This document shows positions 5,957 to 6,503 of a DNA stretch of 6,503 bases, in pieces. The notes beneath the pieces are model-generated. The model did not search any database and was not told the DNA's origin. It saw only the letters and a list, made by a program, of their open reading frames with translations. How positions within the stretch are numbered: position 1 is the stretch's first letter; each line of letters begins with the position of its first letter. A program made the translations under genes and the position numbers. This stretch comes from Granulosicoccaceae bacterium (GTDB lineage Bacteria > Pseudomonadota > Gammaproteobacteria > Granulosicoccales > Granulosicoccaceae). Location: the NCBI GenBank assembly GCA_023301405.1, contig JALZUX010000490.1, forward strand, positions 1-6,503, in the 5' to 3' direction.

Positions 5957-5983
5957 TGCTTCTAGCTCGACACGGAGGATAAT

Positions 5984-6367
5984 ATGCTTCAAATCAAAAC
6001 AAAAACTGCGACCCTAGGTATTATTACGATACTCATTTCCACTATGCTAGGTGCCTGTGCAACAAAAGAAGATCCCTCCGTCGCACATGGAAACCAACTT
6101 GGTGCAATCGAATACACCGTCAAAACAGGCGACAACCTGGTTTTGATTGCGTCTGAAATCACCAGACAACGTGAATATTGGCGCCGAATCGCCGACTTCA
6201 ATCGCATTGCCAATCCAGCAAGCCTAAAAGTCGGACAGAAAATCTGGATACCCAAAGACCTGATACCATTAACCGTCAACGACGATGGCACACGATCTGT
6301 TGCAGGACATCCCGATGCGGTAGTGAATTCGGTAGAGCTACCGACCCGTATTAAGCCTATTAACTAA
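5984..6367 (+). CDS. Small LysM-domain lipoprotein
   Basis: A 127-residue exported protein, probably anchored in the outer membrane inner leaflet and holding peptidoglycan through one LysM domain. The signal has a basic N-terminus (MLQIKTK), a hydrophobic run and the lipobox LGAC with Cys25. Ala follows at +2 instead of Asp, so Lol sorting to the outer membrane is expected. LysM spans about 43-90: [17 protein letters not shown] at the front, [14 protein letters not shown] in the middle and the closing VGQKIWIP. The last 37 residues show no known domain and there is no catalytic module, so it is a binding or scaffold protein rather than a hydrolase. A strong ribosome site GGAGG (5974-5978) lies five bases before ATG 5984. 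The SixA-like gene follows after 16 bases, which suggests co-transcription. The exact partner in the envelope is unknown. Confidence 0.95.
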   Translation: MLQIKTKTATLGIITILISTMLGACATKEDPSVAHGNQLGAIEYTVKTGDNLVLIASEITRQREYWRRIADFNRIANPASLKVGQKIWIPKDLIPLTVNDDGTRSVAGHPDAVVNSVELPTRIKPIN

Positions 6368-6383
6368 CCCGGCCGTACATTCT

Positions 6384-6503
6384 GTGAAAACAATTATTCT
6401 TACTCGTCACGCTAAATCAAGCTGGAATTCAGACTCCTCAACAGATTTCGAACGCCCCTTAAACAAACGCGGCATCGACGATGCGCCAATAATGGCCAAA
6501 CGC
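6384..6503 (+). CDS. sixA: SixA-type phosphohistidine phosphatase (5' part, runs off right edge)
   Basis: Forty codons are visible from GTG 6384 to the window end without a stop. The start reads [14 protein letters not shown], the histidine-phosphatase RH motif with Arg8 and nucleophile His9, then [15 protein letters not shown], the segment that follows it in SixA-like members of this superfamily. E. coli SixA removes phosphate from the HPt domain of ArcB and acts on the nitrogen phosphotransferase system; whether this protein has the same partners is not known. The GTG was chosen because it puts the RH motif at residues 8-9 as in the family; no clear Shine-Dalgarno motif precedes it. The gene starts 16 bases after the LysM gene stop and probably depends on its transcript. 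Orthology to sixA itself, rather than to a related SixA-like phosphatase, is not proven from the fragment. Confidence 0.88.
   Translation, partial: MKTIILTRHAKSSWNSDSSTDFERPLNKRGIDDAPIMAKR

Noticed and set aside
5735..5965. 76-codon plus-strand frame starting in the ATGA overlap with the glnS stop (a TTG at 5726 extends it)
   Set aside because: The overlap resembles translational coupling, but there is no Shine-Dalgarno motif, the product matches nothing I recognise, its second half has low-complexity Ser/Arg/Thr-rich sequence with rare-looking codons, and the frame spans the palindromes and inverted repeat of an apparent leader.
1..6503. Mobile elements, CRISPR arrays, toxin-antitoxin pairs or defence systems
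   Set aside because: No transposase or integrase frame, regularly spaced direct repeats, or recognised defence genes were seen. The single tRNA gene shows no duplicated 3' end nearby that would mark an attachment site.

Overview
The window reads as ordinary chromosome of a Gram-negative proteobacterium, most likely a gammaproteobacterium. A glutaminyl-tRNA synthetase of the GlnS family, two lipoproteins with clear lipoboxes, an exported SLT-type lytic transglycosylase with an N-terminal DUF4124-like segment, and a SixA-type histidine phosphatase all fit that group. Base composition looks balanced and even, with no sign of a recently acquired island. The genus cannot be named from the sequence alone.

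Layout, left to right. Positions 1-926 (minus) hold the 5' part of a large secreted lipoprotein built from Ig-like/cadherin-like repeats (tandem-95 type); it runs off the left edge. A 206-base gap with a short perfect palindrome separates it from birA (minus, 1133-1966), a biotin-protein ligase without the N-terminal DNA-binding domain found in E. coli BirA. A 108-base divergent intergenic region leads to a periplasmic lytic transglycosylase (plus, 2075-2719) with a well-supported TTG start. The next 359 bases hold only weak signals: a 7-bp stem-loop, a tentative 76-codon minus-strand reading frame, and a likely promoter for the following gene. A zinc-dependent cytidine/guanine-deaminase-like protein follows (plus, 3079-3675). 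A single tRNA-Thr(UGU) gene lies on the minus strand (3844-3919). It is divergent from glnS (plus, 4080-5738), which appears to lack a Shine-Dalgarno sequence and may be leaderless. After a 245-base gap containing an inverted repeat and a possible promoter come a small LysM lipoprotein (plus, 5984-6367) and, 16 bases later, the start of a SixA-like phosphohistidine phosphatase (plus, 6384 to the right edge). These last two probably form an operon.

The genes are mostly independent housekeeping units: translation (glnS, tRNA-Thr), biotin attachment (birA), and cell-envelope functions (transglycosylase, LysM lipoprotein, repeat lipoprotein). I found no mobile element, CRISPR array, defence system or clearly undescribed system. 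The points most worth checking are the possible leaderless glnS transcript, the tRNA leader able to pair with the tRNA 3' end, the small overlapping divergent frame at 2850-3080, and the inverted repeat between glnS and the LysM gene. No convincing intrinsic terminator (stem followed by a T-run) was found.
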